Shown here in pieces: positions 55,701 through 63,355 of a stretch of DNA of 64,000 bases. Below the pieces are notes generated by a model. The model was not told where the DNA came from and searched no databases. It saw only the letters and a list, made by a program, of their open reading frames with translations. Location of the stretch: the NCBI GenBank assembly GCA_002713215.1, contig PAVO01000042.1, positions 62,001 through 126,000 of the forward strand. Reading direction: 5' to 3'. Every line of letters begins with the position of its first letter. Position 1 is the first letter of the stretch. The translations under genes and the position numbers were made by a program. Origin of the DNA: Crocinitomicaceae bacterium. Lineage in GTDB: Bacteria; Bacteroidota; Bacteroidia; Flavobacteriales_G; Salibacteraceae.

Positions 55701-56615
55701 GGCAGTAGTGTGACTAGTTAATGCTGCGCTTTGATCCAAAGACGATAGATTCGCTGTTTTAGCTCCACCTGCATCGGTAACCGAAAGTGTGGTTCCGGTT
55801 AAAGAAACAGAAGTATTTAATTCGTTGGTTGAATCATTGTCGTTATTTATTCCACCGGAAGGAGGAAGTTTCACCATTCCACCATTGGTTAGAAAGATGG
55901 TATCATTCGATATACTCAATACCTGAATTTCATTGGTTGCGCTTAAATCCTGATCGGCCGTCGTATGACTTGTTAGCGCTGCGCTTTGATCCAAAGACGA
56001 CAGATTGGCCGATTTGGTACCCCCTGCATCTGTAACCTCCAAAGTAGTTCCTGTTAAAGAAACCGAGGTATTTAATTCATTCGTTGAATCATTGTCGTTA
56101 TTGACAGAGCCCGATGGTAAGACCACAAAACCACCATCGGTTAGAAACAAGGTATCCGCTGAAATACTTAGGCTTTGTAATTCATTGGTCGTATCAGCAT
56201 CTTCATCCCTTCCATAGCTGGCGGTGTTTGCATGCATTGCGTATGGTACTGAAACCAGTTGATTGGTGCTCAATCGCTCCCAATTAGTTCCACCATTCGG
56301 GTCCATTTCAACAATTACCACATGAACCTCCTGTCCCCAAAGAATGCTTGACATCGATCCACTGACCACCGTTCCTTCACCAATTTTAAAAGTGATAAGC
56401 CCAAAGCTATTGGTGGTGTCCAGGTGTGTTTCCTGGTATTTTAGAAAACCAACCGACGAAGTTTCGTGAATGCTAATTCGCAACTGTACCGTTTTATTGG
56501 TAAGTACCTGGCCTGAAGCGTCTCTAAGAACAGCCTGATAATTAAACTTCTCTGGTGCTTGTGCACGTGTGAGCGTGACAAAGAATAATATAAGTCCTAA
56601 TAATATGTATTTCAT
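52785..56615 (-). CDS. Secreted fibre-like protein with tandem repeats
   Basis: 1276 residues. A signal peptide (cleavage near T-R-A-Q) precedes a conserved N-terminal domain (about 20-150) with F-N-Y-Q-A-V-L-R-D and Q-L-V-S-V-P-Y-A-M-H-A, found at the start of many Bacteroidota fibre-like proteins. Residues about 171-830 are seven repeats: two of about 84 and five of about 98 residues, with N-N-D-N-D-S-T-N-E-L, T-D-A-G-G-A, L-D-Q-S and S-I-S-N-D-T-I-Y-L-T-N-G-G. Next is a glycine-rich G-V-x-G section (about 870-1060) and a C-terminal domain from G-S-G-T-F-K-I-D-H-P through S-W-Q-V-T-G-I-R. No T9SS sorting domain is present. Repetition suggests a trimeric or solenoid shaft as in phage tail fibres (inference). 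No phage genes are nearby. Confidence 0.85.
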   Translation of the reverse strand: MKYILLGLILFFVTLTRAQAPEKFNYQAVLRDASGQVLTNKTVQLRISIHETSSVGFLKYQETHLDTTNSFGLITFKIGEGTVVSGSMSSILWGQEVHVVIVEMDPNGGTNWERLSTNQLVSVPYAMHANTASYGRDEDADTTNELQSLSISADTLFLTDGGFVVLPSGSVNNDNDSTNELNTSVSLTGTTLEVTDAGGTKSANLSSLDQSAALTSHTTADQDLSATNEIQVLSISNDTIFLTNGGMVKLPPSGGINNDNDSTNELNTSVSLTGTTLSVTDAGGAKTANLSSLDQSAALTSHTTADQDLSATNEIQLLSISNDTIYLTNGGFVVLPSGTVNNDNDSTNELNTSVSLTGTLLSVTDAGGAQSTDLSALDQSANVAGLDARIAADSTNLANHTATDFDLDTTNEIQALSISNDTIYLTNGGFVVLPAGTVNNDNDSTNELNTSVSLTGTLLSVTDAGGAQSTDLSALDQSANVAGLDARIAADSTNLANHMATDFDLDTTNEIQVLSISNDTIYLTNGGFAVLPVATNNDNDSTNELNTSVSLTGTTLSVTDAGGAKSADLSALDQSAAVAGLDTRITADSTNLANHITADFDLDTTNEIQVISISNDTIYLTNGGFAVLPVATNNDNDSTNELNTSVSLTGTMLSVTDAGGAKSADLSALDQSTIVAGLDARITADSTNLANHTATDFDLDTTNEIQVISISNDTIYLTNGGFAVLPAATANNDNDSTNELNNRVQLIGTTLSVTDAGGAKSVDLSPLDQSTIVAGLDARITADSTNLANHTSTDFDLDTTNEIQVLSISNDTIFLTNGGFAVLPATASNNDNDSTNEYIDSIYFSGTQIYVSQSKSKLIDSADISLINYWDKTGNNLAYTLGTISIGSTTSNGPLYIEDATGGKGIVSSSTSSGFNLAIEGIGRSSATNNNIQYGVRGQALGTSGTAGTGLHYGVYGLSEGGTYSTGVAGISNSSNATYNRGVHGEVVVARTATGQTYNTGVMGEGSGHSNENFGILGFTGGTGSRNYGGAFYAFGNPSTGLINYGSHNYAGFADTNIAVSALAAQDTGDVNYGIVSRISGSTGLAGYFIGNVAITGNLSITGSISKGSGTFKIDHPQDPENKMLVHSFVESPDMMNVYNGNVVTDGDGLATVQLPDYFEALNMDFRYQLTVVGQFAQAIILEKVTGNQFVIKTDKPNVEVSWQVTGIRNDPYSNKNRINPVVEKDSKDRGLYLHPEAYGQDESKSMFKPIKVEKSKEEMEEFINSGSSGQSIPPR
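54110..56180 (-). repeat. Tandem array of 252-294 bp units inside the fibre gene
   Basis: A marker segment (complement of the T-N-E-I-Q codons) recurs at about 54204, 54498, 54789, 55080, 55374, 55668, 55923 and 56175, spaced 294, 291, 291, 294, 294, 255 and 252 bases. Neighbouring units are closely similar in DNA as well as in protein, so the array looks recently amplified. Confidence 0.88.
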
Positions 56616-56732
56616 TATGCTTGTCTAATTGATATAGTATTTAAAGTAATGCAACAAAAAGGACATTTTCCATGATCAAGAGCATTAATCCATACAATAC
56701 TCCAGTGCAACAATTGCCGGATAAATTAGCTT

Positions 56733-59009
56733 TTACCTGGCACTTCCTTCACCAATTGCGGCTCTTTTTTCTCTCTCTGCTTCAGAAGATTTTTTAAGCA
56801 TTTCTACTTCTTCATTAGCATTACCTAAATCCAACGGTTGGTAAATGTTATAAGATTCATTTTTACCATATGCAGCCGGATGTAAGTATTTTCCTTTTTC
56901 GTCTCCGGTTTTGTTTACTATGGGTTGAATTCGATTTGCCTTAGCATAAGGATCATTACGAATTCCGGTCACCTGCCAGCTGATTTTTACATTTGGCTTG
57001 TCCGATTGAATAATAAACTTGTTGCCTTTAATTTCTTCCTTAACAATGGCCTGAGCAAATTGCCCAATAACCGTTAATTGATATCGGAAATCTTTATTAC
57101 TTCCTTCAACATAGTTAGGCAACTGAACGGTAGCATATCCCGAAGCATCAGTAGTTACGTTGCCGTTGTATACATTCATCATGTCAGGGCTTTCAACAAA
57201 ACTGTGTACCAAAAACTTGTTTTCCGGATCCATAGGGTGGTCAATTTTGAATGTACCTGACCCCTTGCTAATTGAACCAGTTACCACTAAATTTCCTTCA
57301 ACTCGAGTATTACCAATAAATCGACCGGCTAGAGAAGAAGATAACCCTGCTACCTCAGAATAGAATCCATAGTTAACTGCTGTAAGATCATCTTTTGCAT
57401 AAGCACGAACCGCAATATTGGTGTCTGCTCCCCAGGCATATCCATAAGAACCAATATTCTTTTTGGTTCCCGAAACGTTTCCATACGCAAAGTCTGCTCC
57501 ACCATAGTTATTGTTTCCAGTTGCACCGTTTAAACTTAGAATCCCATAGTTTAGGATGGTATGATTTGCTGCTTCACCCAGAACACCAGCATTATAACCA
57601 TTGCTATTTGATCCGGCACCCAATGCATACCCGAAAACTCCTTGATTGTATTGAGTTGAAGTGCTTAGAGCTCTACCCTCAACTCCTCTGCTTAGGGTTC
57701 CACTTCCGTTTGCTGTTCCATAAACTCCTCTATGAATTCCGGTACCAGTACCGCTACTTCCTTCAGCATGCCCTTGAATACCATATTGATCCTGATTGTT
57801 ACTACTGCTTGATCTTGCGTAAGCCATAATTCCAGTATTGGAACTGTCGTTGTTGGATTCTGCATAAATTGCATTACCGGTTCTGGTTCCTGTGGATTTT
57901 GCCCAAAGAGCAGTTCCCAATCCATTTTTGGCTTCAATTTCAGCCAGCACACCTACATGTTTATCAGCTGAATCTGTCTTGGCCCGTGCATAACCTCTAA
58001 CTCCATAGTTACGCGTTCCGTTCCAGGAATAACCATCCAAGCCATAATTAATTTTGTTAGTTCCGTAAGAAAAAGCTTCAACTCCCACATTGGTAGCCGC
58101 ATTGTTGGCATAACCTCCTAAACCGTAGTTGGTTCCGGTTGAAACACCATCAGAAGTACCATCGACAGCCGTATTGTATGCCGCCGATCCTTTAACTTCG
58201 GAGAAAATGCCAGCATAGTTAGCTCCTGCCGAGTTTGTTACTCTTGATTGTAGCAACATTCCGTTTGCATAAGTGGACGAACTAGTATGGATAAGGCTAT
58301 CATAAACCTGTAATGGAAAGTCAGCAGAATCCCTTCCAATTGCAACGTTTCCTGCAGTATAGTGAAGCCCCTTAGAATCTTTTATCCATGTAATTAAATC
58401 TGTGAAGGTTACAAATCCACCACCATTGTTTAGATAAAGCGTATCATTAGAAGAGGATAAAACCTGAATCTCATTAGTAGAATCATTATCAAGATTGGGT
58501 GCAACGGCTGGTAATACGGCCATACCACCGTTAGTAAGGAATATAGTGTCATTGGAAATGCTCAGTATTTGTATTTCATTGGTAGAATCCGCGTCATCAT
58601 CATTCTTATTCGTTACGGTTTCTGCGTGTAAAGCGTAAGGAACCGAAACCAATTGTGTGTTGCTAAGCAATTCAAAAGTTCCTCCGCCTGAAGGGTCTAC
58701 CTCAATCTTTATGTAGTTTTTCTTGGTCGACCATTGAATGGACGCAAAGCTACCATTGGTAAGGGTTCCGTTTCCAATAGAGAATGAAACTAATCCATGT
58801 CCGTTAGTGGTTGCCGAATGGGTTTCTTCAAACATAAGCGTACCGGCTGTTGAGTCCTGGAGAATTCCAATCTTAAATTGTACCGATTGATTAGCTAGAA
58901 CTTTTCCATTTCCATCCCTAACTACGGCCTGGTAGTTAAAGTTATCGGGAGATTGTGCAAACAGTTGCGCAACCCAAAACAGCGACAATAGAAGTAGAAT
59001 TTTTTTCAT
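56733..59009 (-). CDS. Secreted fibre-like protein, paralog of the repeat protein downstream
   Basis: 758 residues. A signal peptide (cleavage near L-F-A-Q) and the same N-terminal domain (N-Y-Q-A-V-V-R-D, V-P-Y-A-L-H-A) are followed by about two short copies of the N-E-I-Q-x-L-S-x-S-N-D-T unit. A long middle region (about 230-590) consists of short G-V-x-G-x-A / N-Y-G-V-x-G-Y-A motifs, and the C-terminal domain (G-S-G-T-F-K-I-D-H-P, H-S-F-V-E-S-P-D-M-M-N, S-W-Q-V-T-G-I-R-N-D-P-Y) closely matches the paralog. The last 30 residues are charged (K-S-S-E-A-E-R-E-K-R). The start lies 12 bases after the stop of the small T9SS gene, suggesting one transcript; the larger paralog follows 117 bases on. 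Function unknown; a surface fibre is inferred from composition. Confidence 0.85.
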   Translation of the reverse strand: MKKILLLLSLFWVAQLFAQSPDNFNYQAVVRDGNGKVLANQSVQFKIGILQDSTAGTLMFEETHSATTNGHGLVSFSIGNGTLTNGSFASIQWSTKKNYIKIEVDPSGGGTFELLSNTQLVSVPYALHAETVTNKNDDDADSTNEIQILSISNDTIFLTNGGMAVLPAVAPNLDNDSTNEIQVLSSSNDTLYLNNGGGFVTFTDLITWIKDSKGLHYTAGNVAIGRDSADFPLQVYDSLIHTSSSTYANGMLLQSRVTNSAGANYAGIFSEVKGSAAYNTAVDGTSDGVSTGTNYGLGGYANNAATNVGVEAFSYGTNKINYGLDGYSWNGTRNYGVRGYARAKTDSADKHVGVLAEIEAKNGLGTALWAKSTGTRTGNAIYAESNNDSSNTGIMAYARSSSSNNQDQYGIQGHAEGSSGTGTGIHRGVYGTANGSGTLSRGVEGRALSTSTQYNQGVFGYALGAGSNSNGYNAGVLGEAANHTILNYGILSLNGATGNNNYGGADFAYGNVSGTKKNIGSYGYAWGADTNIAVRAYAKDDLTAVNYGFYSEVAGLSSSLAGRFIGNTRVEGNLVVTGSISKGSGTFKIDHPMDPENKFLVHSFVESPDMMNVYNGNVTTDASGYATVQLPNYVEGSNKDFRYQLTVIGQFAQAIVKEEIKGNKFIIQSDKPNVKISWQVTGIRNDPYAKANRIQPIVNKTGDEKGKYLHPAAYGKNESYNIYQPLDLGNANEEVEMLKKSSEAEREKRAAIGEGSAR

Positions 59010-59021
59010 GATAAATAAGAT

Positions 59022-59501
59022 TTAGTGAGATTTAATTAGGGAGAATTTTTCGAAATAAGAATTGTCTTTGGAATTTAGAATCAAATGATATTGAGATCCG
59101 CTGTACATAGACATATCCAATTGCGAACGTTGTTCAGTAAGTGAAGTTTCAAAAACCAACCGACCACGACCGTCATAGATTTTGGCAGTTACAACTTCAT
59201 TATCATTTCCTGAAAGTTCAATATTAAGTTCATTGACCATTGGATTTGGAAATACCCTGGCTTGAATGGACGATTCCGTATTGATTAGTTCAACGGATGA
59301 AACAACAAAGTCGGATTGTTCAAAGCCTTGAGTAACAGAACCGTTGGTTGTAGTGCCTGTTTCAGTTACCACTTCTCCAATGTTCCAACTAACCTGAGTA
59401 TTTGTAACCTGATTCGACTGTCCTGAGGACCCGAGCACTTCTTGTGCAATACCACCATAGGATAAAATCGAAATTGAAATTGTGAGTAAGAGTAGTTTCA
59501 T
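59022..59501 (-). CDS. Small T9SS-sorted protein
   Basis: 159 residues. A signal peptide (cleavage near G-I-A-Q) is followed by a short segment with V-S-W-N-I-G-E-V-V-T and T-Q-G-F-E-Q, a motif common just before T9SS sorting domains. A type A sorting domain follows (about residues 80-159: V-F-P-N-P, then a short strand-rich stretch ending F-S-L-I-K-S-H). There is almost no passenger domain, so it is either a tiny surface protein or a partner of the two fibre-like proteins encoded 12 bases downstream. It is divergent from yebC. A TAATTTG sequence about 15 bases before the start codon on the minus strand resembles a -7 box. Confidence 0.82.
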   Translation of the reverse strand: MKLLLLTISISILSYGGIAQEVLGSSGQSNQVTNTQVSWNIGEVVTETGTTTNGSVTQGFEQSDFVVSSVELINTESSIQARVFPNPMVNELNIELSGNDNEVVTAKIYDGRGRLVFETSLTEQRSQLDMSMYSGSQYHLILNSKDNSYFEKFSLIKSH

Positions 59502-59624
59502 GATTAATCAAATTATGTATATACCAAAAATAACGAATAATGTTTATTGTGGTTTGCTTATACAGCAATACTTTGTGCGTGTGAACGAGTTTTTATTAGT
59601 TTCGCTTTTTATACATGTATATCT

Positions 59625-60335
59625 ATGGGAAGAGCGTTCGAATTTAGGAAAGCACGTAAGATGAAAAGATGGTCCGCCATGTCAAAAACCTTTACCCGAA
59701 TTGGTAAAGACATTGTAATGGCGATTAAGGAAGGTGGATCCGACCCTGAAAACAACGCCAAGTTAAGGGCAGTTATGCAAAATGCTAAGGCTGCCAATAT
59801 GCCTAAAGATAATGTGGAACGGGCCATTAAAAAGGCTTCCGACAAGGATACTTCCAATTACAAGGAAATGGTTTATGAGGGATATGGACCTCATGGAATA
59901 GCAATATTGATTGAAACGGCTACGGACAATACAACACGAACAGTTGCTAATGTGAGGAGTTATTTCAATAAATGCAATGGCAGTTTGGGAACCACCGGAA
60001 GTGTCGATTTTATGTTCGACCGAAAGTGCTTCTTTAAGATTAACCCTGAAGGACTGGATTTGGAAGAAATTGAATTGGAATTGATTGACTTTGGTGCCGA
60101 AGAAATCGAATCGGACGAGGAAGAGGCTATCGTTTATGGACCATTTGTTGAATATGGTAATTTGCAAAAAGCAATTGAAGAAAGGGGGTTGGAAATTATA
60201 GAATCGGGCTCTGAGCGATTCCCTCACGACACTAAAACCTTAAGCGAAGAAGAAAAAACCGATCTTGAGAAGCTACTTGAGAAAATTGAAGAGGACGATG
60301 ATGTACAAAACGTATATCATACGATGGCGGATTAA
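59625..60335 (+). CDS. yebC: YebC/PmpR family regulator or translation factor
   Basis: 236 residues from the ATG at 59625, chosen because the family begins M-G-R-A-F-E-F-R-K; frames starting further upstream add unrelated residues. Conserved blocks include M-S-K-T-F-T-R-I-G-K-D-I, A-A-N-M-P-K-D-N-V-E-R-A-I-K-K and Y-E-G-Y-G-P-H-G-I-A. YebC-family proteins were described as DNA-binding regulators, and more recent work links some members (mitochondrial TACO1, YebC2) to relief of ribosome stalling at proline runs. Which applies here is open. It is a single-gene unit; TTG near 59547 and ATACTTTG at 59568-59575 could be its promoter. The next gene is convergent. Confidence 0.93.
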   Translation: MGRAFEFRKARKMKRWSAMSKTFTRIGKDIVMAIKEGGSDPENNAKLRAVMQNAKAANMPKDNVERAIKKASDKDTSNYKEMVYEGYGPHGIAILIETATDNTTRTVANVRSYFNKCNGSLGTTGSVDFMFDRKCFFKINPEGLDLEEIELELIDFGAEEIESDEEEAIVYGPFVEYGNLQKAIEERGLEIIESGSERFPHDTKTLSEEEKTDLEKLLEKIEEDDDVQNVYHTMAD

Positions 60336-60462
60336 ATTACATGGCTTAATGAAGGTTAAAGCTATACTGGTCAGTTGGGTTTGAGCCATGGACACTGGCT
60401 TCTGCATTGCTGAAATATCATTTCTAAATTTCAAGTGTAGGATTTCGAACCCATCTTGCATA

Positions 60463-61203
60463 TTACTCCTGTACTTCTATGCGGTAATTATAAACTGCAT
60501 AAGAGGCTAATTCTCTAAAATTTGGACTTCTCTTATTAAAAAGAGAATTTCTACCAAAACCAACCAGGAACTCTACACTTATTTCATTGACAAAGATATC
60601 TCTAACCGACCAGTAACGCGCATAGGATTTCGACTCCAAATCGCCAGATTCTTGCTTGGTTTGACCCAGAAATATTTGATTTCTGACGTCTAATTTGACA
60701 TTTAGATTTTTGCTTGTTACCATGGAGAAGTTGGTGTCGTTAACTACGGTTAATTCAAAATAACTTGGGGTTCTTGGATAATTTGACTGTTGGATAGAAA
60801 AATTATAGAGCCTTTCACCTATCCTTAGATTGATTCGGCCTTTATGATTTCCTGCAAATTCACCTGGTGAAATTGAACACCGGAAGTAAATTTGACTTAT
60901 TCTATCAATACGCAGTTCTTTGGCGTAAACCTTTTTAACTCCTAAATCTCCATATGAAAATAGGTCGAGGTACCCATTTCGAATGACAGGCTGTTCATAT
61001 GAGTTGATACTATCGGCTGTTACAATATTTCCACTTGATGAAACCCAGCCATCAGCTTTGTCAAATGATTCCGTGATGGTAAATCTAAATTTATCGATTT
61101 CAGGTTGATTTAATTCATTATCCAAGCCATCTTCTTTGTTACATCCAGAAAGAAGGACAAAGATTGAAGTAGTAAAGAGGAAAACAATTCTGCATAGCTT
61201 CAT
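60463..61203 (-). CDS. Hypothetical lipoprotein
   Basis: 246 residues from the ATG at 61203 (M-K-L-C-R-I-V), preferred over a start 45 bases upstream because it puts the signal peptide at the N-terminus. The lipobox L-L-S-G-C places the lipidated cysteine at residue 21. The mature part is beta-rich with F-D-K-A-D-G-W near the start and many alternating hydrophobic strands, reminiscent of a concanavalin-like or jelly-roll fold, but no family was recognised. It is monocistronic: 76 bases separate it from the DUF3817 gene upstream, and yebC is convergent. Confidence 0.72.
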   Translation of the reverse strand: MKLCRIVFLFTTSIFVLLSGCNKEDGLDNELNQPEIDKFRFTITESFDKADGWVSSSGNIVTADSINSYEQPVIRNGYLDLFSYGDLGVKKVYAKELRIDRISQIYFRCSISPGEFAGNHKGRINLRIGERLYNFSIQQSNYPRTPSYFELTVVNDTNFSMVTSKNLNVKLDVRNQIFLGQTKQESGDLESKSYARYWSVRDIFVNEISVEFLVGFGRNSLFNKRSPNFRELASYAVYNYRIEVQE

Positions 61204-61279
61204 AATAACTTGGTTTGAAGTTAATTGGAATAAACTCCAGCCGCTCACAATTATTATAGGAAGATGAGAAGTTTAGATA

Positions 61280-61573
61280 TTATCTTTTTAGTTTAGTAAT
61301 CACCCTTTTTTGAAAAAAGGTTCCAAATGGAACAAGGGCTAAAACAAATAGTACCACCGGAGTAATCCATTTCCATTTCATTTTACCCCAACTCTCGAAT
61401 AAAAAATAGACATAGGCGCAAAACAAAATACCATGAATGGTTCCAACAATTCTAGTTGCTTCGGGGTAACCATACATGTATTTTAATGGCATGGCTATAA
61501 ATAGAAGCAGGAGGTAGGAAACACCTTCAATGTGTCCTGTAATAATTAAATTGTGTTCGGGTAACTTAGCCAT
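61280..61573 (-). CDS. DUF3817 family membrane protein
   Basis: 97 residues with three hydrophobic segments. The conserved G-H-I-E-G-V-S-Y-L-L-L-L-F-I-A-M-P-L-K-Y near the N-terminus and V-G-T-I-H-G-I-L-F identify DUF3817, a small integral membrane family without a known function. It begins 8 bases after the TonB/TPR gene and probably ends that operon. Confidence 0.85.
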   Translation of the reverse strand: MAKLPEHNLIITGHIEGVSYLLLLFIAMPLKYMYGYPEATRIVGTIHGILFCAYVYFLFESWGKMKWKWITPVVLFVLALVPFGTFFQKRVITKLKR

Positions 61574-61581
61574 AATAAAAA

Positions 61582-62325
61582 CTAATCTGGTGAAGTGCAG
61601 AACGAATCCTTAAAGTTAACTGCAACGGGGTTTCCATTCTCAATAGCCTTATTGATATATCGACAGGCAGCTTTTGATTTGCCCAGTTCGTTTGCACAAA
61701 CGGCAAGCTGAAACAACACTTCATGGTTTTTGGGGTCTCTTGGATATAATTGCTTAAGCTCAGCATATGCAGATTTGAAATCCTTATTTTTTATTAAATC
61801 CACTGCCTTTAAGTATTGAGTTTTAAAAGCTTCATCTGAAAAACTTGGAACTTTTTCACTGTGCTCCTTGTATGTTACCCATCTCCATGAATAATATGAA
61901 TGAGGTGAATATAGTTTTCTCTCCGGGTGCTCGAAGTATTTTTGGTCAAAGCTATACCCCCCGGCATGCAATTGAAAAATGAAAACAAAATTTACCTGCG
62001 AAGTATCCTTGACCCCATTTATTGTACCCGGTTTCCATGATACAATGTCAATCATTCTCCTCGCTTCATTTGTAAGCGAAGAATGAGACGATTCCCATTC
62101 TATGAATTTAAATATTTTGCCATTTTCATCAAGTAAGAAAGAAATATAAACTGGGCCATCTTTATCATTGTCATACGCATGTTGGGGATATTGCATATGG
62201 CTGGCCGCTACGTTGGTGAAGTTAGCATATCCACCAGATGGTTCTGGATAAGTAAACTGCTGACTATAAGAAGAAAAGTAGCTGGGGATCAAAAGCACTA
62301 CAACAAAAATGCGGAAGACAGTCAT
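61582..62325 (-). CDS. Secreted TonB C-terminal-like / TPR protein
   Basis: 247 residues with an N-terminal signal peptide (cleavage near S-Y-S-Q). Residues about 40-120 resemble the TonB C-terminal fold: Y-P-x-x-A, G-P-V-Y-I-S-F-L-L-D-E-N-G-K-I, and W-K-P-G-T-I-N-G. The C-terminal 75 residues (about 170-240) look like two tetratricopeptide repeats (A-Y-A-E-L-K-Q-L-Y-P-R-D-P and C-R-Y-I-N-K-A-I-E-N-G). There is no transmembrane anchor of a true TonB, so it is a periplasmic protein of unknown role. It follows korB by 20 bases and may be co-transcribed without a functional link. Confidence 0.75.
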   Translation of the reverse strand: MTVFRIFVVVLLIPSYFSSYSQQFTYPEPSGGYANFTNVAASHMQYPQHAYDNDKDGPVYISFLLDENGKIFKFIEWESSHSSLTNEARRMIDIVSWKPGTINGVKDTSQVNFVFIFQLHAGGYSFDQKYFEHPERKLYSPHSYYSWRWVTYKEHSEKVPSFSDEAFKTQYLKAVDLIKNKDFKSAYAELKQLYPRDPKNHEVLFQLAVCANELGKSKAACRYINKAIENGNPVAVNFKDSFCTSPD

Positions 62326-62345
62326 TGGTACATATGGTTAAAAAT

Positions 62346-63353
62346 TTAATCGATAACCCAGGTATTGTTTCCCGCCAGCAATGAATCGAGGTCACCTTTA
62401 CCTAAAGCTTCTGTGGCTTCGGCAATTTGTGCTTCCATAGCCGATTCGTAAGTTCCGCGATCTGTAGAATAGAAAACACCGAATGGTCGAGGCATTGAAT
62501 CTTTAGAAGGAGCATCGAACATTCTCGAAAGAAGTGTGGCTTTCATATAATCTTGCTCATCATGAATCCATAAGTCGTTAAGGGAATGGCCATCGTCGAG
62601 ATTTACAATAACGGGTTTAAATCCGTCGAGTTTAATTCCTAGATTCTTATCATTTCCAAAAATCAGAGGTTGATTGTGCTCCACAAATATTGCATTGCCC
62701 GCTTTGGTCTCTTTATCAGTGAATGTAAAGAAAGCACCATCATTAAATACGTTACAATTCTGGTAAATCTCTATAAGAGAAGCCCCTTTGTGTTCATTTC
62801 CCCTTTTTAAGATTTCCTTCATGTGTTTGGGATCACGATCGAGGGTTCTTGCGAAAAACGAAGAGTCGGCACCCAGGGCCACTGCAGAAGGGTTAAAAGC
62901 GTGATCCAACACACCAAAAGGGCTCGATTTGGTAACTTTTCCTTCGTGCGAAGTAGGTGAGTACTGCCCCTTGGTTAGTCCATAAATTTCGTTGTTAAAG
63001 AGGAGAATATTGACGTCAAAATTTCTTCTCAACAGGTGAATCAAATGATTTCCACCAATGGAGAGAGAATCCCCATCACCGGTAATGATCCATACATCCA
63101 ATTCAGGGCGCGCAGCTTTTAATCCGCTGGCAATAGCGGTCGCTCGCCCGTGGATGGAGTGCATGCCATAGGTGTCCATGTAATATGGAAATCTACTAGA
63201 GCATCCAATACCTGAAATAAATACGATGTCTTCCCGCTTTCGGCCTAAATCCGCAACCACAGATTGAACCTGTTTTAATATGGAATAATCACCACATCCG
63301 GGACACCATCGAATATCCTGATCAGTAACTAAGTCTTTTGCTGTTAAAGCCAT
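62346..63353 (-). CDS. korB: 2-oxoglutarate:ferredoxin oxidoreductase, beta subunit
   Basis: 335 residues. It carries the thiamine diphosphate site G-D-G-D-S-L-S-I-G-G-N-H (92-103) with N-N-E at 120-122, and conserved cysteines W-C-P-G-C-G (Cys17, Cys20) plus G-I-G-C-S (Cys51) that would hold the [4Fe-4S] cluster. The enzyme oxidises 2-oxoglutarate to succinyl-CoA, passing electrons to ferredoxin. G-Q-Y-S-P-T-S and the length fit the Kor branch of 2-oxoacid oxidoreductases. The ATG lies 2 bases after the korA stop, so the subunits are translated from one message. Confidence 0.92.
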   Translation of the reverse strand: MALTAKDLVTDQDIRWCPGCGDYSILKQVQSVVADLGRKREDIVFISGIGCSSRFPYYMDTYGMHSIHGRATAIASGLKAARPELDVWIITGDGDSLSIGGNHLIHLLRRNFDVNILLFNNEIYGLTKGQYSPTSHEGKVTKSSPFGVLDHAFNPSAVALGADSSFFARTLDRDPKHMKEILKRGNEHKGASLIEIYQNCNVFNDGAFFTFTDKETKAGNAIFVEHNQPLIFGNDKNLGIKLDGFKPVIVNLDDGHSLNDLWIHDEQDYMKATLLSRMFDAPSKDSMPRPFGVFYSTDRGTYESAMEAQIAEATEALGKGDLDSLLAGNNTWVID

Positions 63354-63355
63354 GA

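Noticed and set aside
54110-56180. CRISPR-like regular repeats
   Set aside because: The units are near 294 bp, coding and contiguous, without spacers or cas genes.
52785-59009. Phage tail fibre genes of a prophage
   Set aside because: Both proteins have signal peptides and there are no capsid, terminase, tail or integrase genes nearby; the families are common chromosomal secreted proteins of Bacteroidota.
60273-60461. A 62-codon open frame on the minus strand between yebC and the lipoprotein gene
   Set aside because: It overlaps the 3' end of yebC, lacks a promoter, and its composition is that of non-coding antisense; no family was recognised.
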